From NCBI GenBank assembly GCA_009760855.2, contig WPIO01000003.1, positions 3,036,001 to 3,096,000 on the forward strand: 60,000 bases of DNA. The letters run 5' to 3'. Made by a program: the position numbers and the translations under genes. Positions 11,422 through 23,430 of this stretch are shown here, in pieces. Source of the DNA: Cristatella mucedo (lineage: Eukaryota > Bryozoa > Phylactolaemata > Cristatellidae). Positions within the stretch are counted from its first letter, which is position 1. The number at the start of each line of letters is the position of its first letter. The notes beneath the pieces were generated by a model. The model had not been told where the DNA came from. It searched no databases and saw nothing but the letters and a program-made list of their open reading frames with translations.

Positions 11422-13612
11422 ACGACTTTACTCGTAACCAGAAATATACTTACACTATTAGTTATCGCATGCAGCGACTAGTCTATGTAAATCTTCAGGA
11501 GAGCTGTCGTTGAAAGGTTCTACTAGAAGTGTGGTCTTCCTATCCTAGGAAAAATGTATACTAAATATAAAAGAAACCGGCACAATGGCGAGGAGTGAAG
11601 AAAGCAAGGTGGTAAGAATTCCATTCTGGCAAGAGTGATAGTGAACGTACGAAGTCCGTAGCTTGTTCTATTTTAACCTATGAGTAATTAGGAGAAATGC
11701 TCTGCTAAGTCGCCTTTGGGATCACTCGGCAGCCTGATTGTTTCAGAGTGTTTTAGAAGATGTTCTAGGAACTCTGCCATTTGTATATAATGATTTCATT
11801 ACTTCTCAATAAATTTTTACATAGCCTTAGGCTGAAATTGATTGCTATGGCTCACTTTAATCTTCGAATACCAAGCGGTGGACAGTGTATCCAAAATTTT
11901 GTTTGGCCGTCTAAAGTCTAGAGTTAACTTTTCATTTAATTCTTTATGTCAGTTGAGAGCCAATAGGCGCCTGATTCAGTCGTAAGCCAAAGGGAGTCTG
12001 AGCCGAACTGATCTTTTATTTAGTCAAAGGTGAGCATTGATCAGGAATGTTAGCAAAAGTCTAGATGTAGCATTGCATTAAGCAGGGAAAGAAGGTAGGG
12101 GGGTCAAATAGACGGGCGGAGGACACAAGTCCGTCGTAGATCATTGTTGTAAAGAGAGTTTAGCTTTCTTGACTCAAGAGTAAGTTTTGATCCATAAAAT
12201 GGTGACAGTTTTGTAAAGAGAATAACATCTGAAAATGATCAGATAGCAGAAAAGAGTAGCAGTGGGGGTCGACAGGGTGATTTCACAGGAAAATAACTGA
12301 AAGAAAATGGGACCTCGTGTACACACAGGATATTGACCGCGAGCACAGAGGCAGAAAGATTGGGATGGAAAAATTATTTAAAAAACAGTTATTGTAAACT
12401 TGCATTTCACCAGTGGTACAGTCCAATCTAACTTTTACAGGCTAGAAGTCATAACGAAACGTACGTGCACTATTCCATCGTCTTGATCGTCCTCGTACCA
12501 TCCGTTATAGAAGTGCTTGGTGTTGATAATGTCTGTTCCTTGGCTGCAGTTCGTGCTGTCGGCTAATATAAACAGGTACACGCAATTTGCCACAGGTCAG
12601 ACAAGACTTGGCATTATGTAGAAGGCATTAAATTATGGCAAGCTGTTATTTCATACATGGTAGCATGTTAACAATAAATCAGAAATATCAAATTTTGACG
12701 TCATTACCATGTTATTAAACAAAATAAATAGCTTGACTGCTAAAATAAAATTTCCGATTATGTGTATGGTGTTTTTAATGAGGCATCTAGTGACTTTTGC
12801 ATTATCTAGTAGCTTTTCGGCCACATCGAATGCTCGAATTTTTTAAGAGCTATCGTCTTGTCTAAGAAACCATCGTCTGTATTCTAGACACATGCTCTTT
12901 AGGCATTCTGACCATTCAAAGGCCATTAATAGTTCCCAGCTCAATCAAAAGTGGAGACTATTTTTTCTTGTACACGTTCAATGCGTGGCCGTATTTTCAT
13001 ATTACCAATAATAAATATGGGCTAACCGATGTAGACGACGTTTGGTTGATATCGTGCAATCTCTTAACACTAAAAATTCAGTCGTGAACTAAGTGTTGCG
13101 ATTTACACAAAAGAAACAGTGTAGCTGTTATGATCGTGCTTTGTTATCATCATCCTTGTAATTTATTACGATATTTCAATGTAATCTAATGCTAAAAAAC
13201 TGTGTGCCTTTTGTCGGAACGCGTCAATTTATAGTTAACTTACAACGACCACCATAGTGAAAGTATTCAATTAACAAGCCCATTCCCTCCATCAGGGTGG
13301 ATACCGAAATAATTCTGAAGAACTTAATTTTCCTTTTTATGCTTCTGCAAATAAAAAGAAGTCACTGCTAATGCGTGATGATCGTAGAATTAAAGCTTGC
13401 CATAATATTAAGTTCTTTGAAGTTTTCCAGGTGCGGGCCTCTCATTATATCTGACCTTAGATTGACATATCGGCGAAGCCATGGTCATAGCAAATGGTGG
13501 CATGCATTTGTATTGAAAAGATACGAGGCAAACAATTTAGCATAACTGATTTCTGTAAACTTCAACGTAAGCTCATTTAATTGAAACCATTGTCCTGTAT
13601 GGACAATTAATT
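11422..13612. other. Long non-coding stretch, nothing recognised
   Basis: No open frame, repeat family or array was identified in about 2.2 kb of AT-rich sequence. Confidence 0.5.
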
Positions 13613-13627
13613 AGTTGTTCCTTTCCT

Positions 13628-13965
13628 CTTCGTACAGACCATTGGCGACCGAAGATTTTTTCTCTGAAGGTCCTAAGCTGTGGAACTCATTTCCACAATT
13701 CCTACTCAACGACAAATACTCTTCAGCTGCCGACCGTGGATTATTCTTTCCTGTCGTCCTGAGCTGCTATTTCCATGCTACTCATTATCTCAATTGCTCT
13801 CCTGATTCAGCTATACTTCTCATTTTCTCTTTGTTGAGTGACATGAAGGCAGTTGGCTATCGAATTTATACCGAAAGCCGCTTAGGCTGTGAGTGTGCTT
13901 TGCAAAACTCTCCTTCGTAACACCCATGTAGTCTATGTGACTTTGTGGAGTTACAGACAGAGCAA
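13628..13965 (+). mobile_element. LINE ORF2 C-terminus plus 3' flank, copy 2 of a pair
   Basis: Homologous over its length to 10966-11310. The protein block here reads EGPKLWNSFPQFL, closer to the canonical LWNSLP signature. It is followed by the same Cys/His-containing string (CYFHATHYLNCSPDS) and a similar 3' flank. Divergence between the two copies is substantial, so the family is old. Confidence 0.7.
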
Positions 13966-14995
13966 CATCACATTACATTATGTCAATTGAAGTTCTTTAG
14001 ACGATAGTACAAGTTGCATACAGAGGAACCAAATCAGCTTGCTGCTTTCAGTAACTACATGCAGATGGATCAAATTCTGCAGTTGAGAATTTTTGTAGCT
14101 TTATTTCAGCATGTCAACGATGCCTAATTCGTGCAAGAGTCTACCCGCGTTTTTTATTTAAAGCCATCTTGATTTTATTTGTTATATTAGAAGCGGTTTA
14201 ACGAGTCTGGGACATGACTCGAACTTTGATTCTATTTAGATTCAAGCTATTGACATAGAAGCAGCTTTGAATTGCTATGCAATGGCTCAACTTTTTAATC
14301 TGTGAATAAGAGATCTGTAGGCGCATTTCGTTTGAGCATGCTCACGCAGAACCTTCGTTGCGTTAGAGTTCCTCGCATGTTCGCCGAAGCCCCAAGTGAA
14401 AAAGAGATAAGACTTGTACCCCTGGATAACACGAAAACGACACTTAGGTGTCGTAGCCAATTCAAAATAAATTAAAAATACCCTCTACGTTTGTCATTTT
14501 CAAAAGACGACATACAAGAATGGATTATCTTAGTACAACACTTACAAATTAAAAATGCAGACAGACAGGAGGCCACCTTTGCAGAAATGAACACCGAAAG
14601 ATATTTCGTTTTAAGCCAGAACGATCGTACAACCTCTGGGTTTCCGGTCTAGTGCTCAGCAGATGGAGCTATCGAGACTCCTCCTACTATAGCCTTCAAC
14701 ATATGACTATAAATTGTTATCTATCCTCGGCTTTAAATTTACACCCATAGCACCTTATAAAAGTAACAAATTGAGCCTTCAATTAATCTCGCTGAGTATA
14801 GAAAGTATTTAGCCGTACTGAAAACGGTTGGCTGCATCCTGTTACCAACTAGACTAGAAGGTAGAGGTATCAAGCTTCCGATTCCTACTTTCAAGTCCTA
14901 CGTTGAGTCATGCAAATGACCTGTCTGTTAATTGCGTTTGAAATTAATTGTGACAAATGAGCCCAATGAAGGACGCAAATGAAAGGGGAACTTAC
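13966..14995. other. Non-coding, nothing recognised
   Basis: No ORF, array or family repeat was recognised in this stretch. Confidence 0.45.
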
Positions 14996-15067
14996 AGGCG
15001 TCCGGCATCTCGTATGTGGTGTAGGAGTCCCCAGAAGAGGCACGCTGTATTTAGCCTTCGTTTTGGC
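14996..15067 (-). CDS. Weak candidate small exon (72 nt)
   Basis: On the minus strand a pyrimidine-rich acceptor (CCTATCCTACTGTAG) and a perfect donor (GTAAGT) bracket 72 nt. The phase-0 frame is open for 24 codons. A shorter acceptor (AATACAG) would give a different frame ending in YTTYEMPDA, phase 1, which would join more naturally with neighbouring phase-1 exons. The frame cannot be settled without a transcript. Confidence 0.22.
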
Positions 15068-15520
15068 CTACAGTAGGATAGGTCGGCCATGATGAGGTAA
15101 ACGCTTTAGTCAGAAAAATTGGTGCCATTGACCTAAACTTATTGAGTGAGCCTGAAGATGGAGGTCAGGTAGCCCCCACGAGAGCCCATACATCCAGCGT
15201 TAGTTTTAGATTGGCTCAAAACGCTAAAGAGAGCCAATTAGAGAACGTGGAAATAGTTCTTGAGTCAGACCATTTCTTCAAATATAAGACGAATGCGATA
15301 CGACTACTTCCAGTTGACTTAGGAAAAACTCAATCCTGACTTGGAAAAAACTCAATCCTGTTTGCTGAATAAGGCGTTGCAAGATCCTTAAGAAAAGGCC
15401 TGGAGGTCTTGGAAGGAATATCAGTCCGACAAAATATGCCGACCCATGTACGGCAAAGGTTTCGCTTATAAAATAAAGCATGTTTGCATACCTGTGTAAT
15501 TAGTGGTCGTACATACATAC

Positions 15521-15853
15521 CTACGTCAGTAGCTGTTAGAAGCTGCATAGCAGTGGTCTCCAATGCTCTCGTTGTACCGTCGCTGACGTGAACCAATGAG
15601 GAACTTTCTGGTCCTAGCTTACTCATAGCTTCCAAGCTCGAATGAGGTTGGGTAGCAATTTCAATTGTTGTTGTCAATTGATTATCATTATTCGATGAAG
15701 GCTCTGAATCGGTAGGCAAGTGCACCACAGTGCAGCAAGCTCTTTCAGTTACCGAAGTGATGGAAGGTGTCTGTGATGTAGTAGATCTGACGCCGAGATT
15801 GTGGGCTACCTGATTTGTTGTCTCCCCGCCAGTAGCTCCTTTGGTATGTTCAC
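15521..15853 (-). CDS. Ser/Thr-rich internal exon, phase 1-1
   Basis: On the minus strand an acceptor (CTTTATTAG) at 15854 opens a frame of 333 nt with no stop, ending at a donor (GACGTAG then GTATGT). Both boundaries are in phase 1. The 111-residue product is dominated by Ser, Thr, Glu and Asn (for example TTSQTPSITSVTE, SSNNDNQLTTTIEIA, DGTTRALETTA), a composition typical of mucin-like, O-glycosylated extracellular linkers. Only two cysteines are present, adjacent to each other. Its neighbour at 16112-16405 has the same composition, phase and first codon, and the two join in frame (TCA-G|GT-GAA). No family domain is visible. Most likely this is part of an extracellular stalk of a secreted or membrane protein. 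Confidence 0.55.
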
Positions 15854-16111
15854 CTAATAAAGACTGTCACATTAGCCACAGGCTTTTAAGGCAAACATTT
15901 TTGACGGAGAAAAAAGTGAATCAGTTAAAACTACGTTTAGCTTTGCCTCTATTTCTGCTCAGTAACGTTTGACATGACCGATGCTGGACTCCTGCTGTTG
16001 TTGTCACATCATTGGCGAGCTTGCTCTTTGCTGGAACACTGCACTGCGTTTGCTTGACTTCTGCAGTAGCTGAGTCGGAAGATTAAGACTGTCTGACTAC
16101 TATTGACGTAC

Positions 16112-16405
16112 CTGACAAAAATGATCCGACTTTTTCTGAGAACGAAAAGTCTCTAGAAACGTCTTGATTGACGGTGCTTTCCTCGATGGGTAAGTGCAAG
16201 TTATTATTCGTCGTGAACGAAGGACTTGTGTTTCGGACAGGTATGCCTGTGGATGCGCCGTGTGATAACGTCGGGTATTCTCCATATTGTGATGTCGATT
16301 GTTCTTTCTCCACAGCATCTACCATACTGGCAATTAACGTGTCAGCCGCAGGTGAATAAGCGATTGTACTGGTCATCACGTCATTTGATTGAGAAACTGT
16401 GTCAC
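16112..16405 (-). CDS. Ser/Thr-rich internal exon, phase 1-1
   Basis: On the minus strand a good acceptor (TATCTCTTGTCTAG) precedes a 294-nt open frame that closes at a consensus donor (TTGTCAG then GTACGT). Both ends are in phase 1. The 98-residue product is rich in Ser, Thr, Asn and acidic residues (DTVSQSNDVMTSTIAYS, VEKEQSTSQYGEY, HLPIEESTVNQDVS) with no cysteine. It lies directly upstream, in transcription order, of the exon at 15521-15853, across an intron of 258 bases. Matching phases and matching GT-GAN starts suggest that the two exons arose by duplication or are repeated stalk modules. The product is unidentified. Confidence 0.55.
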
Positions 16406-16409
16406 CTAG

Positions 16410-17850
16410 ACAAGAGATAGAGTGTTCAAACAGCCGTGGCGGAGTTGAGCTAATAGTGGCTGAGGAATGAGCACATGGAAAGTGGGGCTACGGGAGCAGC
16501 CCTCCTAAAATGAGACCTCGGCGTCAACCTAAATGTCCGCCACGAATGGTCGGCCTAGTCAAAGTAGAGGCTCAAATGGTGATCAGGCTACAGCCCTCGC
16601 TAAAATTACTTATGGCTGAACTCATTCGGCGACCCGTTGATGCCTTTTCGCTTCATCAAATTAGAATAACAATGACAACCAACTTTTCCACAACTTATTG
16701 AAACTTACATCGCAAGGAATTTCGCAACCATGGCATGCAGTTTTATACAACATTTTCCGTTCTCCTCTTAACGCAATCGCGTGACAGCGCCGTAGCTTAC
16801 ACCAACTATTCAAATAATTTGTCGCTGAGTGAGACTAGTATACAGTTTATTTACTCCGAAAGTGAAAGCTGTTATCAACATATCATTTGAAATTAGTGAT
16901 GCGTCTTCAACGTCCTCCAAGCTTTTGCTCTAATTTATAAGAAAAAGATATGTAGTCTGTAAAGAGCTCCAAGAAAGCTTATTGTACATCCAGGCGTTTC
17001 ACATATGCCACAGGCCTCGAGCACCCAGCCATTGGTCGTCATATGCATTCACCTTGACCTCGGTCAACAAAGGCTAGAATCTTAACTCCTATGCCAAACC
17101 TGAAAACTTCTTTCTGCAACTGCTGGCGTGCTCATTAGGGAAATCAATTGAGAATTGTATGGGACGCCTGTTACAAAATATTCGTGATATTATCACCCCA
17201 AATAACACTAGATATTTGGTTGGCACGGCAGTGCTACTGTTGCCGATGCCTAGTTTTTTATACTTCAGTGCTAAGCTAATTCACAGTCCTTGCGGAATTT
17301 TCTAGAGCCTCACGGTGGTTTTTTGGAGCCTTCAAGCTTCTTCTCCTCCGCCTGTCACAGCTCCTCATCCCATCACCTCGAAGCAGAATAACACCAAGAT
17401 CTACCGGCCGGCGGCTCAACTCCCGGCCTCGGATCTGGCAGCCGCCTCAAGATCCGTTGAGTATTCTTTGATTTGAACTTTGGAGTCATTCCCATCAAAG
17501 TAGAGGGTTCTCGTAGTCCAATTTGAAGCGGGCTTTGTGCGTGTTTAAAAATCTAGGCCGGTCGAAATTGGAGGAAACATGCCGTCAGTCTAAATATAAA
17601 TCCATGCTGAATTTTTTAAAGGATAAAACGTAAAAAAAAATTAAAGTTCGGCTTAAAACGCCGCCCCGTCTATATAGCGGCAAAAGAGTCACAAAGGCTG
17701 TCATTCGTGTTCGCAACGAAAATTCAAATGTCTGCAGCATCATTTAAACCTAGCAGCTGGGTCGCGAAGTGCGAGCAGTTTAGCCCTAGGCTGTGACTCG
17801 GCGCGCCGATCTCCAGCGACGCAAATGGAATTCTCTAATCACAGATGATG
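16410..17850. other. Non-coding, nothing recognised
   Basis: Contains a weak 63-codon open frame at 16510-16701 (plus strand, ending in a TGA) without motifs. Otherwise there are no ORFs, arrays or family repeats. Confidence 0.4.
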
Positions 17851-17854
17851 ATCT

Positions 17855-18959
17855 CAGTATGGCAGGTGGTAGGGCACCCCAACAAAATAGCTACTGACAA
17901 AATAGCCCCGACAAAACAGCCTAATGTGACGGAGATTAACAAACTAGCCTTGACCAAAACACCCAGAGTAATTAAAAGAGTATTTTTGCGAATCTTTCAT
18001 ATAGCAGCTAACTACAAAATGGAAATTTTTCATTACGATAATAAAAATCAATTTTTAAAATATGTTTTTTCAACACGTTAAACATTGAAAAGCTATCAAA
18101 ATGTGTACTCTACAGAATACAAAATACAGTCAGTCATAGACTTAAAACTCGGAGATACGAACTTGGCCACGGTGCACACAAAAATGAATGTCAAAATTCA
18201 TCCAAGAAAACTTCAAAAATCTGGGCGCTATCAATAGATTTTACAATGCCACAAACAGCAGCAGGTAGTTAAAAATGTGTGCTAGCGTCCAAACGCGTCA
18301 TAGTAGAACGTGTCCTATACCAGTCTCAAAATCTCAAGATTAATATCTTCAATATTTTTCTTATTTATTTTTGTTTCCGCTTTCTGCCAACATTTTGTAG
18401 TCCTTTAATGGCACCATGGTTTTAAGCAGGCCATCGATTGACATCATTTATCTGTATTCAAATTTATCGAAAATTTTGAAAGGAGAAGAACAAAGTAGAC
18501 ATTGAAGTTAAACGTATCAGAGCGGGAAACCGACAGCCGCATGCATCGAAGGCGAAGTACGTGCAACTCCATTGGTGTCTTTAAACTCTTGTTCAGACAA
18601 ACGATGACATTGGGTGTCTGTATTACCTTTATAGAATCGCACACAATCTGAAAATCTAAATAGATATTCAAACGATATCAAAGTATATCAATGATACATA
18701 CATTTAAATTTTTCGACTTGAATCCTATTCATTATTCGTTCAAGAAAACGTTTTTCTTTTCCCAATTCAATTTAATAGGTAGTCATTATTTATTTACTAT
18801 GTATTAGTTATTTTTGTTTTGGATATGTCGGTAGTGTCTCTTTATTGAGCTGTTTTGGCTGGTCTATTTTGCCTTGGGCTGTTTAGTATGCAGGCTATTT
18901 TGTTGGGGCTATTTTGCGGGGGCTGTTTTTTCGGGGCTGTTTTGTCGGTCACCGTATTG
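17855..18959. mobile_element. Inverted-repeat element with iterated ends (MITE- or foldback-like)
   Basis: The left end starts CAGTATGG and the complement of the right end starts CAATACGG. Inside each end is a series of diverged 13-17 bp units of the form ACAAAAYAGCCCC: about five on the left (17878-17970) and about seven, inverted, on the right (18850-18950). The roughly 900-bp centre is AT-rich and codes for nothing recognisable, so the element would be non-autonomous. No clear target-site duplication was seen, so the outer limits are approximate. The superfamily is not assigned. Confidence 0.6.
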
Positions 18960-19779
18960 TAGAGCGCTTCGGCATTCAGCGGCGCAGCAACTAGTTTTTA
19001 GCTTCAAGAGATGACTTACTCTCTATCAAGGACGTACTCTGTGACAAGTTGATTGCTATTCGTTGTTTTATGGTGCTTAGCAAAACCTTTCTTTAAAACC
19101 TTCTGAATTTTCTCTCTGCAAAACTAGGTAGTTTTTACTTGAGCGCATGACTCAACACCGCCTGCCAAAAGCAAGACTTCGAGTAATCTCTCAATCAACT
19201 CAAGGAAGTTTAAGCTCAATTAAATTATTAGTGAATAATTGCAAACGCTGTAAACTCAATAGCCTTTTGAAGAGCAGTAGCCTGGTGGCATTATTGATTC
19301 TAACAGATAGTCTACGAGTCATCACAAAAATGTGTTCTTTAAACCATGCCAGTGGTTTCAAAACTAGCACCAACCTTTTAAATATAACCTCTCTTCTTCT
19401 CTCATTTAATCTTGTATTGCTTACCTTTTAATAATTTTTATCAGCGTAACAACAATCGAAACTGCACGTGACGACCTTCTGTGTATAGGGCTTCTCACTT
19501 TCTTACTGCTTTTCCTTCTCTCAGTGGAACAATCGAGAAGGTTCTCTATTTTTCCCAACTCCGCCATACTCAAAAGTGTTGTTCACTATCTAGTGGACAA
19601 TTGAAAATTGCACGGCCGATGCAACTTGGAAAGGCAAAGGGGAGCTGGTTTTGGTCCTCTGTTTAAGGTACTAGTCACCACCAAAGCCTGGGTGAATTTC
19701 TTGATGGCCGAGGTGGTGGGCTTAAGTCACATGTCATACGTACAGGGTCTAAATAGAGACTAACTTTATATTCTACTTC

Positions 19780-19862
19780 CTTCGTAGCAAATCTAAAGTG
19801 CCTATGAATCGATTGAGTTCTCTAAGGGCGCTATAGCAACACTACTATTATTACTATTGGGT
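19780..19862 (+). mobile_element. L2-type LINE 3' tail
   Basis: TAGCAAATCTAAAGTGCCTA, then GATTGAGTTCTCTAAGGGCGC and ATTATTACTATT match the main family tail. It is 5' truncated to the tail. The flanks at 18960-19775 and 19870-20570 show nothing else recognisable. Confidence 0.8.
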
Positions 19863-20571
19863 TTTCTTAGGCTGCTGTCCAAATGAAATACATTATATTA
19901 ATAATCTTTGTTCAACACTTTCAAAATCATAACGCTAACCTCTATTTGAGCAGACCCTTATGCACTGCTCCTATTTATGTGAATCTGAATTTAAAGCACT
20001 TTGAAGCAGAACAAAACATGTTCGTTTTTTATTTCTAAAATTCACCATTTCAGCACACACAAGTAAAAAAATGACAACAGAAGTGACGATGCAAGGGCTG
20101 CGTGGAATAGGTACGCTTTAGATACTTTGTGAATTCCTCTTGTAAGAAGAGGGCATACTTTGAAATTATGAGCTAAGGTATAGGCCGGTGTATAAACATG
20201 AATTAGCTTGTATTTACTTCGCTTGTGAGCTTAAAAATAAACCAGCTAAATCCCGAGGATCACATGTTAGTAAGTATTGCTGAAAGCTAATCCTACGTAG
20301 TCTAATCTCCTGTGTACGTACGACCCATTAACACTTACTAGCTTCATTCGTAATTCATAGGACAGAACATTTTGTTAACTTCAATATTTCATGATCTTGG
20401 TCATAGGATATGAAGTTGTTTATGGTTGCTTAAGATTTTGTTAGCGTTTATCAAGAAAGCTAATTTACTTCAGCCAGCGGCTAACTGCACGGGAGATGAG
20501 CACCGGGATTGGGGAAACTTGTCTACTGCCCAGGGAGGAGGGAAACGTTCATCTCAGCGGCAAGTTCGCCT

Positions 20572-20864
20572 AGCGGTCAAGTACGTCACTGCTCATGTCA
20601 AAAGGCCTAACGGTTTCAGGAGGAACGCAGAATAGCGTGCACCGTCGACCTGCTGAGATTAAAAGACTGATTGCATCAAAGAATCTCATTCGCAGTTCCC
20701 CGCCCCCAATGACGGCTGCAGAACAGCGAGAGAACCTATTTCTGCCAGTGTCCTGGGGGTCTTTTAGCCGATTAAGTTACGCACCACCGTCAATGCATGG
20801 CCACTCAGAATCCGAGCCACTGTGTTATACATTTCGCGGCCCGAGCAGTTCTAACAACTAATAC
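20572..20864 (+). CDS. Weak candidate ORF/terminal exon, unknown product
   Basis: The frame is open for about 97 codons to a TAA, with an ATG at 20595 giving 88 residues. The product is Ser/Pro-rich and basic (RPAEIKRLIASKNLIRSSP). The local GC is raised. A second frame is open just upstream (20426-20635), which would be compatible with a frameshift or an intron. No domain or clear splice pair was found. It may be chance. Confidence 0.22.
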
Positions 20865-21825
20865 ACTGAATGACTGACAATGAATTGTTTTAATTCGGAA
20901 GCAGTTGGTTCTGCGCCTGTTAATTTATTTTCATGATGGCTGCACAATGCTTAAGGTTTCTCAGGAAACGACCTCTTTAAGGTTATCCTCATTGAAAAAC
21001 TGGCCAAAATTACATGATATTACTGCAAAGGCTGGGCAAAAATCCTATTAACTAACATGGTCTATTCTTTCAAGGCTTGTTCCTTGTAACTCAGAATTGG
21101 TAGGGCAGCTGAAAAAAAGCCATTTCGGCTTGGCAGCTGGTAGTAAAAGACTGTACTTATACTTGACTACAATTACACTGGTCTTTAAATCCGGGTAACT
21201 CTGCCGCGCGTCTCGTTTGTGCAGTATGAAGAGGCTACGGTGGCTTCCATCTGATTAGCGAATACAAAGCCAAGCTCTCGTTTTGACCAAATGGACCCGA
21301 CCGGAAGTGTTCCCGTTCAGAAATAATCGTTCCGACTCCATTCGTGATGCTGCGTCTCACTTGTTTTCATGTTGCTCAACATGAAGTCATTCGGTTGCTC
21401 GATGCACTCTGAAAGCCGGAAAGCTTTTTGGGTTTTTTATTGAATACTCTCTTCAGCATCGCACTCTTGCTAGCACCAACTGAGTCCTAATGGCTTCGCA
21501 AAAGTGAAGACAGGCAGGGTCACTTATGTATACAACAGCCCTGTCAGACATTGATGGTCTTGAAGTTTAAAGCTTCCTCCAGTCGTGCAAGCTAACCGGC
21601 AATTTACGGGGCATGCAACTTACCTTTTATATAGGCATAATCAAGCGGTGATTAGCAGCTCGAGTGACCCTGACCCTGATGGGTCTGCATGGCTCACTGA
21701 GCTATTACTGCCTTTGCACATGGGCCGGAACACGTGTCGTATGACCATTTCGACAGCGAGAATGGATTAGCCAATATAATAGTAACGGTAGCCCTGGTTT
21801 CACCAGCCAGTTGCTTTATTGCAGC

Positions 21826-22331
21826 TCAGGAAGATCTGCGTAGAAGTGCCACCCTACTTGAATGTGCATTAGTCCTTTTAGAGAGATCCTTCACCATGCC
21901 CAAAATGGCTGACGACATAAGGGTTAGATTTTGAATTGCTACCAAGGTGACCCACTGGTGGACCGCCCTGGTGATTGCAGTGCCAGCCTGACCACCCTCG
22001 GCTGCCGCGAGTCGGTGAGGGAAGTTATTTCGCATGCACTCGAGCGCGCTCGCCAATTCTATGAACTCCTCACTCGATTTTCTTAAAAACAGCTCGTCCG
22101 CCGCTGCGTCGTCGAACGCTGTGGGACCATCAAGCGCGAGGCAGTCGCCCGTGGAGACGGTGTAGCGGACGCCTGGGCACGAGCTCGACCGTCGGGCGCA
22201 GTCCAAGCAGCAGCGCAAGACTTTGCTGTCAGGCTTCAGCAGAGACGCCATCTGTCGGCCTCCGTACACTGCTGCGGTCGGCCTGCCACTGGGCAGCTGC
22301 ACGCTGAACAATGTGCGCGTAGCGATGGCAC
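21826..22331 (-). CDS. PAN/apple-like domain exon, probably 3'-terminal
   Basis: On the minus strand a good acceptor (GACTTTTACAG) opens a phase-1 frame of 167 codons that ends at a TGA. An AATAAA (21815-21820) follows 6 bases later. Residues about 35-65 contain CCLDCARRSSSCPGVRYT and then a further Cys (TGDCLALDG). This spacing and the C-x-G-x-x-Y core resemble PAN/apple modules, which mediate protein or carbohydrate binding in secreted proteins. The rest is Ala/Leu-rich, probably helical, and ends basic. The very short distance to AATAAA is unusual, so the exon could instead continue through an internal donor. The phase-1 start matches the Ser/Thr-rich exons downstream. Confidence 0.42.
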
Positions 22332-22946
22332 CTGTAAAAGTCACGAAAAATTCACAAACTTGCTAGACTTTCAAGCAATTTCGGTACGACTTTGCTTCTC
22401 TAGTTGCCGGAAGTAATTGACATATTCATTTTCTAGAAGCATTCTAGATCAAGTTCTCACGTGTATTAACCGTCAGCCGTAAAGATGGTTTGAAAGTTTG
22501 CATGAAACCACAGCCAGATTATGACTGCCTAGAATTTATTCGCGATCCCTCAATCATTACGATTGCTATTCGATTGTTTCATAATCTATAGTTGGGCAGC
22601 ATAAGAGCTCCAACTCACATAGCAAACTGTCAACTATGCTTTGGGTAGCCAAGTGAGTCGCACGCTATGGCTGGTACTTGACACCATTAGCCCTCTGTCA
22701 AATATGCTGATGCACGCTTAAGAAACCGATTTCGTAATAGCCCAGACGGTAAGGGGACCGCTTTTCACGACTGACGTCATCGATTCAAAGCCTGCAGCTG
22801 GCGATCCTTTATTACCCAGTGCAAGTGGTACGGATAGCCGTTAAGAATATTCTGCCACTATACAGCAGAGGCTATTGAATCAGCTACTATTTACATATTT
22901 ACATTCGTTGTACTAAGGCAGAGGTTGGCAAAGGCTTCAAACTCCT

Positions 22947-23046
22947 GGGCCAGTTAAGGAGGTCAAGGGCCAGTTAAGGAGGTCAAGGGCCAGTTAAGGA
23001 GGTCAAGGGCCAGTTAAGGAGGTCAAGGGCCAGTTAAGGAGGTCAA
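22947..23046. repeat. Five tandem 20-bp units inside the hAT-like element
   Basis: The unit gggccagttaaggaggtcaa is repeated five times with no visible variation. The related element at 27454 has a single diverged unit (ggccatttcaggaggtcaa) at the same subterminal position, so this is a local, recent expansion. Confidence 0.95.
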
Positions 23047-23344
23047 GAATGCACAGAAAAAGGCCAGAAGAAACCGGGCTCCCATTCAGCTGGCCCGCCG
23101 CCGGAGTGGGCGCGGCCAGACGAACAGACAAACAAAAAGCCGCAACTGGCGCACAAAAGCGCACGACAATTATAGGGGTAGAAATTTACTACCCTAACCC
23201 GGCCATGCGCCTCCATTCGTACTAGCGCCTGACATTAGTTCTAAAAATAAAAATAGGCAACAGTTTGAACTGCAACCAGCAGTAATGAAAGGGAACAAAG
23301 CCGTAAAATTTTCCAACTACTAGCCATTCGATTGTGCTTCTTTT

Positions 23345-23430
23345 GCAGCAAATGTAAAATGTCTAGAAAGAGATTCAGTTCTCTCCAGGGTGCTATATTA
23401 GATGCATTGTTATCATTATTAAAATTATTC
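23345..23430 (+). mobile_element. L2-type LINE 3' tail nested in hAT copy 1
   Basis: GCAGCAAATGTAAAATGTCT, AGAAAGAGATTCAGTTCTCT, a CCAGGGTGCT relic and an ATT-rich end match the LINE tail. It interrupts sequence that is continuous in the second hAT copy. Confidence 0.8.

Noticed and set aside
22947-23046. Regular 20-bp repeats resembling a CRISPR array
   Set aside because: Units are directly adjacent with no spacers, lie inside a transposon, and the genome is eukaryotic.
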